This document shows positions 1-7,227 of a stretch of 64,000 nucleotides of DNA, piece by piece. This DNA is from Paenibacillus chitinolyticus NBRC 15660. Its GTDB lineage: Bacteria > Bacillota > Bacilli > Paenibacillales > NBRC-103111. The DNA lies in assembly GCF_000739915.1 (NCBI RefSeq), contig NZ_BBJT01000002.1, forward strand, positions 372,001 to 436,000, written 5' to 3'. How positions within the stretch are numbered: the stretch's first letter is position 1; the number at the start of each line of letters is the position of its first letter. The notes under the pieces were generated by a model, which was given only the letters and a program-made list of their open reading frames with translations, searched no databases and was not told where the DNA came from. Made by a program: the position numbers and the translations under genes.

Positions 1-587
1 CCGACGGCTTTCTCCAGAGCCGTTTTCGCATCGTCGACCTTTTTCCGGTATTCCTTGAGAATAGATTCTGCCTTATCCGGCATTCCCAGCAGATCCGCCG
101 TAGTTTTAAGGATAGCGGATGCATCGTTCAGCATTTCGTCAGGCAGCCGGTAAGTCGGAGCGACTTTAGAATACATGTCATATCTGGCTTTGTCTGCCCC
201 TCCATCTACGATAATCAGATCGGGAGAGGCATCTAAAAGAGCCTCAATGCTTCCGGTCATATCAAACTTTGGCACATTCAGCTTCAAATATTCCTGAATC
301 CCCCAGTTAGGATGATACCACTGGACTACCGGAGTGACACCCAAAGCCGATACATAGTCTTCCATGTAGATGGCCGCCACCCTTTTCGGCTTGGCCGGAA
401 TTTCAACTTCACCGAAAGCGTCTTTGACGATACGTTTATCTCCCGTTGATTTCTCCCCTGCGGGGGTACTGTGTACGGCCGCTTCTTCCGCTCTCTCTCC
501 TTGTCCCCCGCAACCGGTTATACTTGCCGCTAAAACCAGTACACCCATCAGATTCCACACGGCCTTTTTCGAACTTTTCTCTCTCAT
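1..587 (-). CDS. Iron-siderophore ABC transporter substrate-binding lipoprotein (3' part beyond window)
   Basis: This extracytoplasmic binding protein of the FecB/FhuD type should capture a ferric siderophore and hand it to a membrane permease. About 195 residues are in the window and the C-terminal part lies off the left edge. The product opens with a charged N-terminus, a hydrophobic stretch and the lipobox I-T-G-C (Cys at about residue 26), so it is probably a membrane-anchored lipoprotein. After a low-complexity linker comes KRIVKDAFGEVEIPAKPKRV, the usual start of the periplasmic-binding fold, and then SIEALLDASPDLIIVDGG, a typical PBP-II segment. The ATG at 587 puts the signal peptide in register; longer readings in other frames do not. 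A Fur-box match lies directly upstream, which supports an iron role. The substrate cannot be told from the sequence. Confidence 0.85.
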   Translation of the reverse strand, partial: MREKSSKKAVWNLMGVLVLAASITGCGGQGERAEEAAVHSTPAGEKSTGDKRIVKDAFGEVEIPAKPKRVAAIYMEDYVSALGVTPVVQWYHPNWGIQEYLKLNVPKFDMTGSIEALLDASPDLIIVDGGADKARYDMYSKVAPTYRLPDEMLNDASAILKTTADLLGMPDKAESILKEYRKKVDDAKTALEKAV

Positions 588-609
588 CTATCCATTCGCC
601 CCTATCATT

Positions 610-628
610 GATTTTGATAATCATTCTC
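610..628. promoter_or_regulatory. Fur box upstream of the siderophore-binding lipoprotein
   Basis: The 19 bases match the classical Fur consensus GATAATGATAATCATTATC at 16 positions. The site lies 23 bases upstream of the lipoprotein start codon. A possible minus-strand promoter (TTGCGA at 667-672, TAGACT at 643-648, 18-base spacer) would place the site at or just after the transcription start. Iron-dependent repression is therefore expected. Confidence 0.8.
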
Positions 629-868
629 AATTATTTAGGATTAGTCTACCTCACTTTTGCGGATTTTCGCAATGCACATCGGGTATATTTTTTTATACAT
701 TCGTGAAAATGGATTATTTTCAACAAAGAACGGACATTTAATTGTACAGTATCATTTTTCGTTGAATTTTATTATTTACGAAATCCAAGGCACAAATTAA
801 CATAAATATGTATTTTTACTAATTTTGGAAAATGAAATTTTAAACTTACGGAAAGGAGGTCGTTTTAC

Positions 869-1510
869 ATGTCAAACATACGTGAAATACTCGCTCATAA
901 CCGGATTTTCGTGCAGAAAAAACAGGCTCTCCCCTTTCAGGCAACCCGATACCTGGAAACCAAAATAGTGATCCTCACCTGCATGGACACTCAGATTCCG
1001 GAGTTCCTGATCAAAGCGCTCGGAATTCGAAACGAAGATGCCACAGTCATTCAAAATGCCGGCGCAGTCGTGTCTCATCCGTCCGGAAGCATCCTGAGAA
1101 GCATCCTACTTGCCATTTGCAAACTGAAGGCTAAGGAAGTATACGTGATCGGTCATCACGAATGCGGGCTGGCGAATTTTAGAAGCGCCGAAGATAGCGA
1201 AAGCGTCCGGCAGTTCGTTGATTCAGATCCTTATATGCAGACGCTGACGGATGCCGGTATTGATCTGGACGGGTGGCTGACCGGAATTTCCAGTATAGAA
1301 GAGAGCATTGCAAACAGTGTTTCCATGGTACGGTCACATCCGCTGTTCCCGGAATCGGTTCTTGTACACGGACTGGTTATTCATCCGGTTACCGGACGGC
1401 TCGATGTAGTCGTTGAGGGAAAACACATTCAGCCGAAAGAAGGTGTGTCCGCGCTTCTGAATGCAGAAGCCGCTCCATTAGACGCCACACTGGATAGGGG
1501 GAATGAATAG
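869..1510 (+). CDS. Beta-class carbonic anhydrase-like protein (YtiB type)
   Basis: Beta carbonic anhydrases interconvert CO2 and bicarbonate with a zinc held by two Cys and one His. The 213-residue product resembles Bacillus YtiB. It keeps the zinc ligands Cys38 (in TCMDTQ), His96 and Cys99 (in GHHECG) and Asp40. The Arg of the conserved Asp-Arg dyad (C-x-D-x-R) is replaced by Gln42, so catalysis may be altered or lost, or the protein may have a related non-CA role. The start follows a strong AAAGGAGG site 8 bases upstream. A 13-bp hairpin follows the stop. It is transcribed divergently from the Fur-controlled lipoprotein. Confidence 0.8.
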   Translation: MSNIREILAHNRIFVQKKQALPFQATRYLETKIVILTCMDTQIPEFLIKALGIRNEDATVIQNAGAVVSHPSGSILRSILLAICKLKAKEVYVIGHHECGLANFRSAEDSESVRQFVDSDPYMQTLTDAGIDLDGWLTGISSIEESIANSVSMVRSHPLFPESVLVHGLVIHPVTGRLDVVVEGKHIQPKEGVSALLNAEAAPLDATLDRGNE

Positions 1511-1525
1511 CGCAGCAGAAAATGG

Positions 1526-1558
1526 AAAGGGTGCCCGCGGAAAATGCGGGCACCCTTT
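1526..1558. terminator. Bidirectional intrinsic terminator
   Basis: A perfect 13-bp stem (AAAGGGTGCCCGC and its complement) with a 7-base loop ends in TTTAT on the plus strand and has an A-run on its left side. It sits between the convergent carbonic-anhydrase-like gene and the dedA-family gene. Confidence 0.85.
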
Positions 1559-1636
1559 ATTGTCTTTCCGTTCCCTCCCGGAACGGATACGGTTTCTTTT
1601 GCCGGAATATCTTGGCGCAAAGGCTTGTCCTGTCCG

Positions 1637-2287
1637 TTACTTATCGGGATCGATCTCGAACGATTTCTTCTCCCTTTCGCTCTTTACGATCCGCCTGCGC
1701 ACGTAGAGGAAAACGATAAGCGCGCAGGTCAGAGCCAGTCCCGAATAAATTACGTTCGAATAGATGTCCATATAGCCCACAATCGTCTCCCAAGATGCGC
1801 CTACGGCAGCCCCGACATAGACAAGTACACTGTTCCAAATAAGCGAACCCGCCGTAGTGAGCAGCAGGAAAGGAACGAAACGCATTCCGGCACTTCCCGC
1901 CGGGATTGAAATCAGACTGCGGACCAGAGGCACGAGCCGTCCGAGAAACACGGCCCATACTCCGTACTTGTCGAACCAGGAGCCCGCTTTTCCGATGTCT
2001 TCCGGTTTCAGACGGAGAATCTTACCGTGCCGCGCAACTAAAGTTTGCAGGCGTTCCATCGACATCAGCTTTCCGACCCCGTACAGGCAGACGGCCCCCG
2101 CAACGGAACCTGCGGTTGCGGCCAGAATAACGCCGACTGCCGTCAATGCGGATGTGGTCGTCATGAAACCGCCCAAGGTCAGGATGACCTCCGAAGGAAT
2201 CGGAGGGAACAAATTTTCCAGTGCAATCAGCAGGAAGATGCCGAAATAGCCGAATGACTCCATCGTTTCCGTAATCCACTGCTCCAT
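1637..2287 (-). CDS. DedA-family (VTT domain) membrane protein
   Basis: DedA proteins are integral membrane proteins of the SNARE-associated/VTT family. Members have been linked to lipid scrambling or recycling and to envelope homeostasis. The product has about 216 residues with several hydrophobic segments, the N-terminal reentrant motif ENLFPPIPSEVILTLGGF, and the conserved FLGRLVPLVRSLISIPAG segment with its basic residues. The second ATG (2287) has a GGAGG 10 bases upstream; the ATG at 2293 has only 4 bases and is less likely. It is the last gene of a minus-strand group with the TerC-like and FlgB-like genes, only about 57 bases after the terC stop, so it is probably cotranscribed. The partner lipid or ion is unknown. 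Confidence 0.88.
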   Translation of the reverse strand: MEQWITETMESFGYFGIFLLIALENLFPPIPSEVILTLGGFMTTTSALTAVGVILAATAGSVAGAVCLYGVGKLMSMERLQTLVARHGKILRLKPEDIGKAGSWFDKYGVWAVFLGRLVPLVRSLISIPAGSAGMRFVPFLLLTTAGSLIWNSVLVYVGAAVGASWETIVGYMDIYSNVIYSGLALTCALIVFLYVRRRIVKSEREKKSFEIDPDK

Positions 2288-2344
2288 CCGCATCTCTCCT
2301 CCCCGTCTTTTGTTAAAATAACGGAATTCTGCCTCTCAGCTCTG

Positions 2345-3115
2345 TCAGACTGCCGTTTCCTTTTTTTCTTTCGACAGAAACCAGCCGCACAAGGCAATAA
2401 GCACCAGAACGGCATAAAACGTATATTTCCAGGCCGGCAGCTTCGCAAATCCTTCGGGCAGAACGGAAAGCGCCGGATGCGACAAGGTATACACAATCAG
2501 CTTGACCCCTACCCATCCCACAATGACAAACGCTGCAATTTCCAGGCCGGGTCTCCGGTTAAGAAGGTTCACGAAGTAGGAAGCGGCGAAACGCATAATA
2601 ATCAATCCGATGAGTCCGCCCGCAAAGACGATAAAGAATTGTCCGCCGTCCATCCCTCCGATTCTGGGCAGGCCGCTTTCCGGCAGGGCCACGGCCAAAG
2701 CGACAGCCGCGAGAATAGAGTCGACCGCAAAAGCGATGTCAGCCAGCTCGACCTTGAAAACCGTCGCCCAAAATGAAGAGCCCGCTTTGACCTCTTTCTC
2801 TTTTTTGATGCCTTTTTCGCCCTTCTTGACAAGAACTTTGCGGAAAATATGATTGAGTGCGATGAAGATCAGATAAACCGCGCCGATGGCTTGAACCTGC
2901 CAGACGTCAACGAGAAAAGAAATAATGAAAAGCGATAGAAAACGGAAGACGAAAGCGCCCGCCAATCCGTAGAAGAGCGCCCTTTTCCTTTCTTCATCGG
3001 GTAAATGTTTGACCATGATGGCGAGCACGAGGGCATTGTCCGCCGCGAGCAGTCCTTCCAGACCGACAAGCACGAGCAGCACCCAACCGTATTCGAGAAT
3101 TAGCGAAGCATCCAT
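2345..3115 (-). CDS. TerC-family integral membrane protein (YkoY-like metal exporter)
   Basis: TerC-family proteins such as Bacillus YkoY and MeeF are multi-pass proteins implicated in manganese export, including metallation of secreted enzymes. The 256-residue product has about seven hydrophobic segments and the family signatures GLEGLLAADNALVLAIMVKHLP near the N-terminus and DIAFAVDSILAAVALAVALP in the middle, with conserved acidic residues inside the membrane. The ATG at 3115 has an AGGAGG 7 bases upstream. A yybP-ykoY manganese riboswitch lies about 600 bases upstream on the same strand, the classical partner of this family, but an orphan flgB-like gene lies in between. An export role is inferred from family and riboswitch. 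Confidence 0.88.
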   Translation of the reverse strand: MDASLILEYGWVLLVLVGLEGLLAADNALVLAIMVKHLPDEERKRALFYGLAGAFVFRFLSLFIISFLVDVWQVQAIGAVYLIFIALNHIFRKVLVKKGEKGIKKEKEVKAGSSFWATVFKVELADIAFAVDSILAAVALAVALPESGLPRIGGMDGGQFFIVFAGGLIGLIIMRFAASYFVNLLNRRPGLEIAAFVIVGWVGVKLIVYTLSHPALSVLPEGFAKLPAWKYTFYAVLVLIALCGWFLSKEKKETAV

Positions 3116-3166
3116 ACGTTATCCTCCTGCAGTTTAGAGTTTGAGTTAAATCATTGCCCGGGCGGC

Positions 3167-3568
3167 TTATTTCAAATCTCTGAGCAGCCCGTTCATTTTC
3201 TTGTAATGTCCGCTTACACTTTCGGCGAAAACCGAGTAAGCCAGCTGATTTTTAGCCATCAAGGACATCTCGTAATCCATATCCACACTATTGCCATTGG
3301 TATTGAAAACATACGGACCGAGAACCGCGATTTTAATGAGGCCGGCTTCTCCTGAACCGGAAATCTTGAAATGCCGCTTGTGGGACGTAATCCCTTCTAA
3401 AGGCATCTTTCCTTCCGTCGCTTTCTCCAGCTCCTCCTCGAAAGAAACAAACCGACTCTTGTAAACGGGGGTATCCGAGTTTGCAAGATTGCCCAGGATC
3501 GCTTGATGCCTGGCCGCCGCAATGTCGAGCGCCTTCTCGTTCATCCGGGTCGTTGAAGAAACTAACAT
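3167..3568 (-). CDS. flgB: Orphan FlgB-like flagellar basal-body rod protein
   Basis: FlgB forms the proximal rod of the flagellar basal body, normally in an operon with flgC and fliE. The 133-residue product has the usual size and the N-terminal motif AAARHQAILGNLANSDTPVYKSRFVSFEEEL, which matches the FlgB/FlgC signature (N-L-A-N-x-D-T-P-x-Y). The C-terminal MDYEMSLMAKNQLAYSVF segment corresponds to the helical C-terminal half. The ATG at 3568 follows GAGGAGG by about 11 bases. No other flagellar gene is near. It sits between a manganese riboswitch and terC and ends 51 bases before terC, so it may be a second copy captured by this locus. Whether it still enters a flagellum cannot be told. 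Confidence 0.8.
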   Translation of the reverse strand: MLVSSTTRMNEKALDIAAARHQAILGNLANSDTPVYKSRFVSFEEELEKATEGKMPLEGITSHKRHFKISGSGEAGLIKIAVLGPYVFNTNGNSVDMDYEMSLMAKNQLAYSVFAESVSGHYKKMNGLLRDLK

Positions 3569-3604
3569 GAGTTGACATTCCTCCTCGTATTATCTTGATG
3601 CTGC

Positions 3605-3619
3605 GTTAATGAGATTAAC
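3605..3619. promoter_or_regulatory. Inverted repeat upstream of the FlgB-like gene
   Basis: GTTAAT-GAG-ATTAAC is a perfect 6-bp inverted repeat with a 3-base spacer. It lies 36 bases upstream of the flgB-like start. It could be an operator; no regulator is assigned. Confidence 0.3.
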
Positions 3620-3660
3620 TCGATAAACGGCGCCGCTTTTCCTCCCTCCCCCGAAATAGG

Positions 3661-3705
3661 GCCAAAATAAAAGCAGCCTTCACCGGTTGGCCGGCAAAGG
3701 CTGCT
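3661..3705 (-). terminator. Second terminator hairpin below the manganese riboswitch
   Basis: AGCAGCCTT (3672-3680) pairs with AAGGCTGCT (3697-3705), with an inner CCGG/CCGG pairing in the loop. Read on the minus strand it is followed by TTTTATTTT. It lies between the riboswitch's own terminator and the flgB-like gene and would stop transcription regardless of the riboswitch unless it is bypassed. Confidence 0.65.
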
Positions 3706-3712
3706 GTTTTGC

Positions 3713-3748
3713 TAAAAAATAAAAGACCAATGCCGTAAGGCAAAGGTC
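3713..3748 (-). terminator. Riboswitch-controlled terminator (expression platform)
   Basis: On the minus strand GACC-tt-TGCC-ttac-GGCA-tt-GGTC is followed by TTTTATTTTTT. The 5' arm overlaps the CCTTTG strand of riboswitch helix P1, so forming P1 and forming the terminator exclude each other. This predicts a switch that turns expression on when manganese is bound. Confidence 0.75.
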
Positions 3749-3843
3749 TCGCTAACAACGTGATCAATCTTACGTCGCATGCAAAGCCGGAGGCAATCAA
3801 GCCACGTAATGACGACTAAGCATGTACAAGCTACTCCCCTTTG
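3741..3843 (-). ncRNA. yybP-ykoY manganese riboswitch aptamer
   Basis: Read on the minus strand the element starts CAAAGGGGAGTAGC and ends GCGAGACCTTTG, which are the conserved strands of the yybP-ykoY (Mn2+) class. CAAAGG pairs with CCTTTG as helix P1. The inner part contains TAGTCGTCA and CCTCCGGCTTTGC, matching the class's conserved internal segments. The family senses Mn2+ and commonly controls TerC/YkoY, MntP or P-type ATPase genes. The TerC-family gene at 2345-3115 is the expected target, but flgB and a second terminator lie between. Confidence 0.85.
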
Positions 3844-3863
3844 AAGGGTATGAAATTAATTTC

Positions 3864-3892
3864 AAGTTAACAGATTCATTTGACCTTGTCAA
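3864..3892 (-). promoter_or_regulatory. Sigma-A type promoter for the manganese riboswitch transcript
   Basis: On the minus strand TTGACA (3887-3892) is separated by 17 bases from TAACTT (3864-3869). The spacing and -35 box are ideal for the housekeeping sigma factor. The predicted start lies about 15 bases before the aptamer. Confidence 0.7.
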
Positions 3893-4079
3893 TCTTTTTA
3901 TTAAAGAAAATGCGTCATATTTCGCCGAAAATTGCACGTTACGCAAAATCAGCCTAGCGATACCGCTGTTTTCTCGCTTTTTACGAATCTTTTAAACAAA
4001 TATCGGGCAATCGGACCTACAATAAGAAGATGCAGAGGCAGAATGGTTCCTACCTTAGTCCATCCCCTCGCTGCGGGAT

Positions 4080-4997
4080 CTAACTTCGCTCAACCAAATG
4101 GGACCGGGCACCCGCCAATTGCCGCAGGCTCTTGAGGTTAATCAGAAGAATGCCCGCGATAATGGTAACGCCTCCTGCCAGCGACAACAACGAGAGAGGC
4201 TCGCCGTAGAGAACCACCCCAAGACTTAGCGCGATCAGCGGAGAAATATAGAGCCAGGTGGACGGAAAGACGGGATTCGTCTTGGCTACAAGCCAGTAGA
4301 AGATCGTGTGTCCCGTCATCGACCCGAAGACGATCAGATACAGCAGCGAAAAAACGGCTTCGGGAACGAGCATGGCTTCCATATGTACTTGCTCGGTGAA
4401 TAGCGACAAAAGCAGAAGCATGAGTCCCCCGTACAGCATCTGCGCCGCATTTAATGCGATCGGAGACGTATCGGAAAATCTCCGGATAACCCGCCGGGAA
4501 TACACCGTACCCGCGGAATAAAAAACCTGTCCCAGCAGGACCGCGACGCATCCCGCTGCCCAGATCCCGCTGAATGCGACGGTCATACCGGGTACGAGCA
4601 GAATAACGACACCGGCAAATCCCACCAGACAGCCTGCCCAGGATGAAGCGGACATTTTCTGCCGGGTTATGCCTGTCTGCAGCAGCATAATCATAAGCGG
4701 AGCCGTTGCCGACAAAACGGCGGCGATGCCGGAGCTTACATATTGCTCCGCCCAATAGAGGCTTGCAAAAACACCGAAAGTGAGCCCGAGCCCGGTCAGC
4801 ATCATCTCTTTGCGGAGCAGCAGCGAGAGCCGCGCCTTTTTTTGTATGACCATGACAATAAACAGAATAGCCCCGGCAAGAAAAAACCGGACCCCGGCCG
4901 AGAAGAAGGGGGACACCCCCGCATCGATCCCCACTTTGATGGCCAAAAACGTTGTCCCGAAAATCAAACACATCAGGACATAGTTGAACGGGATCAT
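4080..4997 (-). CDS. EamA/DMT-family transporter
   Basis: Drug/metabolite transporter superfamily proteins have ten membrane segments in two EamA repeats and export metabolites or amino acids. The roughly 305-residue product begins MIPFNYVLMCLIFGTTFLAIKVGIDAG, the typical first EamA helix (W/F-G-x-x-F), and repeats a similar fold in its second half (VLLGQVFYSAGTVYSRRV, then SMTGHTIFYWLVA). I chose the ATG at 4997 because it lies 8 bases after AAGGAGG; the ATG six bases upstream is too close to it. It is divergent from a MocR-type regulator whose start is about 125 bases away, an arrangement in which the regulator often controls the transporter. The substrate is unknown. Confidence 0.87.
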   Translation of the reverse strand: MIPFNYVLMCLIFGTTFLAIKVGIDAGVSPFFSAGVRFFLAGAILFIVMVIQKKARLSLLLRKEMMLTGLGLTFGVFASLYWAEQYVSSGIAAVLSATAPLMIMLLQTGITRQKMSASSWAGCLVGFAGVVILLVPGMTVAFSGIWAAGCVAVLLGQVFYSAGTVYSRRVIRRFSDTSPIALNAAQMLYGGLMLLLLSLFTEQVHMEAMLVPEAVFSLLYLIVFGSMTGHTIFYWLVAKTNPVFPSTWLYISPLIALSLGVVLYGEPLSLLSLAGGVTIIAGILLINLKSLRQLAGARSHLVERS

Positions 4998-5121
4998 TTC
5001 CATTCCTCCTTTTCCCCTAGTATAAGCAGGAGCACACAGAACAGTTTTCAATGCGCAGAACAGATTGCGCCGATATCGGCTATACTAGAGGAAACCAACC
5101 TCAGGAAAAGAGCGATGTGTC

Positions 5122-6546
5122 GTGGAAAGAGAAAACCGTTCGAACGTTCATAACGATAAGCTTTTCGAACAAATTTACGATTACCTGCTGGAAAGAATCC
5201 GGCGCGGGGAATGGAAGGCGCATGACAAGCTTCCTTCAATCCGCTCGTTGGCGGCGGACTTGCGGGTGCATCGGCTGACTGTTTTTAAGGCATATCAGCT
5301 GCTGAAGCGCAATGGGGATGTGTACGTGAAGGATAAATCGGGCTACTACGTGCATCCCGGCAGCCAGTCGATGCTGGGTCCGCTAAACGATCCGATCGTT
5401 TCCGCCTATGTGCATGAAAGCCACCTCTCGGAAATCCATCAGGTGCAGGCGGACTATCAATTTTCCAAGGCGCTGCTCGATCCTAATCTGCTGCCGAATT
5501 TATATTTATCGGAGTATGTAAAAAAAGTGTTCGATCTGTATCCGAAAGTGCTGGGCACCTACTCTACCGTTCAAGGGGACCAGGAGCTGCGTGAAGCGCT
5601 TTGCGGCTATTTCACGAAAGGCTTTCATTTCTTCGTGTCTCCCGAGGAATTGTTGATCACATCCGGTTCCCAGGAGGCGATCGATCTGGTCGCCCGAGTC
5701 CTCGTAAGGCCGAGGGATGCCATCATGCTGGAACGGCCTACTTACAGTCCGGCCATAGACGTTTTCAGCCGCCAGGGTGCCGAAATTATCCCGGTTGATA
5801 TTTATCCGTCCGGCTACGATCTGGAGCAGGTGGAACGGATTATGCAAACCAGCAGGCCTCGCCTTTTTTACCTCAACCCCACTTTTCACAACCCGACGGG
5901 GTTCACGGTTCCGGCCGAGCAGCGCAAGAAATTGGTGGAGCTGGCGGAAACGTACAAGTGCCTACTGATCGAGGACGATCCGGGGCGTGACATTTATTTT
6001 GGCGATGAGCCTCCCCTGCCGCTCTTTTCCTTCGATACCGCCGGATACGTCATCTATCTCCGCAGTTTCAGCAAATACATCGCTCCCGGGCTCAGCATCG
6101 CCGCTGTCGCCTGCCGTCCGTCGTTCATGAACTACCTGATCCGGACCAAATCGTTATCCGACAGCGGGGCTCCCCTGCTGAATCAGAAGATTTTTCTGCA
6201 CTATTTCTTTTCCGAACGGATGCAGCAGCATTTGGCGAAACTGAGAATTGCTCTTGCCGTACGCAAGGACATCATGGAAGAGGAATTGTCCGGAACCGGA
6301 TGGCAATGGACTAGCCCTGCTGGAGGTTTTAACCTATGGGTGGAACTGCCGGCTTCGGTGCCGATGGACCGTCTGCTCAGCCGCTGCATGGAACAGTCCC
6401 TCACCTTCGTCCCCGGTACGATCTGCGATCCGCTGCGAGAGTCGACATCCCGGGTGCGCATGAGTTATTCCTATTTGAATGAAACAGAGCTTCGCGCGGG
6501 GTTAAGGCGGTTTAAAGAAGTGGTTTTTTCTTTGACGACCTTTTAA
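5122..6546 (+). CDS. MocR-family GntR/aminotransferase transcriptional regulator
   Basis: MocR regulators join a GntR winged helix-turn-helix to a fold-type-I aminotransferase domain that binds pyridoxal phosphate or an amine ligand. In this 474-residue product the DNA-binding part is at about 12-80 (LFEQIYDYLLERIRRGEW...KLPSIRSLAADLRVHRLTVFKAYQLL). The aminotransferase-like part starts near 110 and includes TSGSQEAIDLVARVL, YLNPTFHNPTGFTVP and the PLP-lysine segment YLRSFSKYIAPGLSIA. Translation probably starts at GTG 5122 after AGGAAAAG; the nearby ATG at 5115 is in another frame and soon stops. The divergent EamA gene is the likely target. The effector is not evident. Confidence 0.88.
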   Translation: MERENRSNVHNDKLFEQIYDYLLERIRRGEWKAHDKLPSIRSLAADLRVHRLTVFKAYQLLKRNGDVYVKDKSGYYVHPGSQSMLGPLNDPIVSAYVHESHLSEIHQVQADYQFSKALLDPNLLPNLYLSEYVKKVFDLYPKVLGTYSTVQGDQELREALCGYFTKGFHFFVSPEELLITSGSQEAIDLVARVLVRPRDAIMLERPTYSPAIDVFSRQGAEIIPVDIYPSGYDLEQVERIMQTSRPRLFYLNPTFHNPTGFTVPAEQRKKLVELAETYKCLLIEDDPGRDIYFGDEPPLPLFSFDTAGYVIYLRSFSKYIAPGLSIAAVACRPSFMNYLIRTKSLSDSGAPLLNQKIFLHYFFSERMQQHLAKLRIALAVRKDIMEEELSGTGWQWTSPAGGFNLWVELPASVPMDRLLSRCMEQSLTFVPGTICDPLRESTSRVRMSYSYLNETELRAGLRRFKEVVFSLTTF

Positions 6547-6852
6547 CTTATCTTCGAAACAGTGGATGTTATCCAATTTATTCTGGAATTCGTCTAGAAG
6601 AACATGCCTAGTTTCATTATCTAAGCAATAGGCGATGGACTATAACATCTTTTTCCAATAATTATAGTAATTACCATAAAAAAGCTGTATACTACTATGT
6701 AGAAGATATTTACACAGATCCATACCGGACGCAATTGAAAAAACGGTGTTAAGCGAACCCCACGTGGACGCAGGATATAAAACTTATATGGCTACTATAG
6801 ATTACTACGGTAATTAGTTTTTCGAAATAAGCAGTAAGGCGGTGGTAACGTT
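6547..6852. other. AT-rich intergenic stretch without a supported gene
   Basis: About 300 bases between the MocR gene and a small ORF. I see no open frame with a ribosome binding site, and no clear hairpin or promoter. A plus-strand frame ending near 6812 stays open for about 45 codons but has no ATG, so it may be decayed sequence. Confidence 0.4.
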
Positions 6853-7011
6853 ATGAAAACTCGTACCCAAAGAATAATGCTGACCACCCCTTTTACACTT
6901 GCAGTCCTTATGATTGCAATAAAAATAGATACCATTTTATATATTCTTGTGGGTACTTTTATTGTGGGTCCTGTTTGTGCTTGGGTCGGTAGAGGAACTA
7001 AAGAGGAATAG
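6853..7011 (+). CDS. Small predicted membrane protein (52 residues)
   Basis: The product starts MKTRTQRIMLTTPFTLAVLM and contains two hydrophobic stretches (about residues 9-24 and 27-44), ending in a charged tail WVGRGTKEE. That layout fits a small two-helix membrane protein. A GGCGGTGG-like purine run precedes the ATG and a terminator hairpin follows directly. I do not recognise a family. Local composition is AT-richer than neighbouring genes. It could be a real small gene or chance; the terminator placement is the best support. Confidence 0.4.
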   Translation: MKTRTQRIMLTTPFTLAVLMIAIKIDTILYILVGTFIVGPVCAWVGRGTKEE

Positions 7012-7042
7012 GTCAATACATCTTGTATTAGGTAACAAATAA

Positions 7043-7079
7043 AAGCCCTGTCCAATTGGATGGGGCTTGCTTGTTTATA
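7043..7079 (+). terminator. Intrinsic terminator after the small membrane ORF
   Basis: AAGCCC (7043-7048) pairs with GGGCTT (7063-7068), with an inner TCC/GGA pair. A T-rich tail follows (TGCTTGTTTATAT). Confidence 0.6.
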
Positions 7080-7227
7080 TATAGACTAGGTCTGTTCTAA
7101 AACACATCAGATTCCTTGATGAACGCGAAGCGATAGTGGAAAATGCGGGGGAATGCTGCGATTGTCGGATGCCGATTCAGGGACGGTGCCTGGCATGCGG
7201 GTGCCGCCCCGAATCGGTGTCTGGAGG

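Noticed and set aside
1544-1909. 121-codon plus-strand open frame after the carbonic anhydrase-like gene
   Set aside because: It begins inside a terminator hairpin and overlaps the DedA gene on the other strand.
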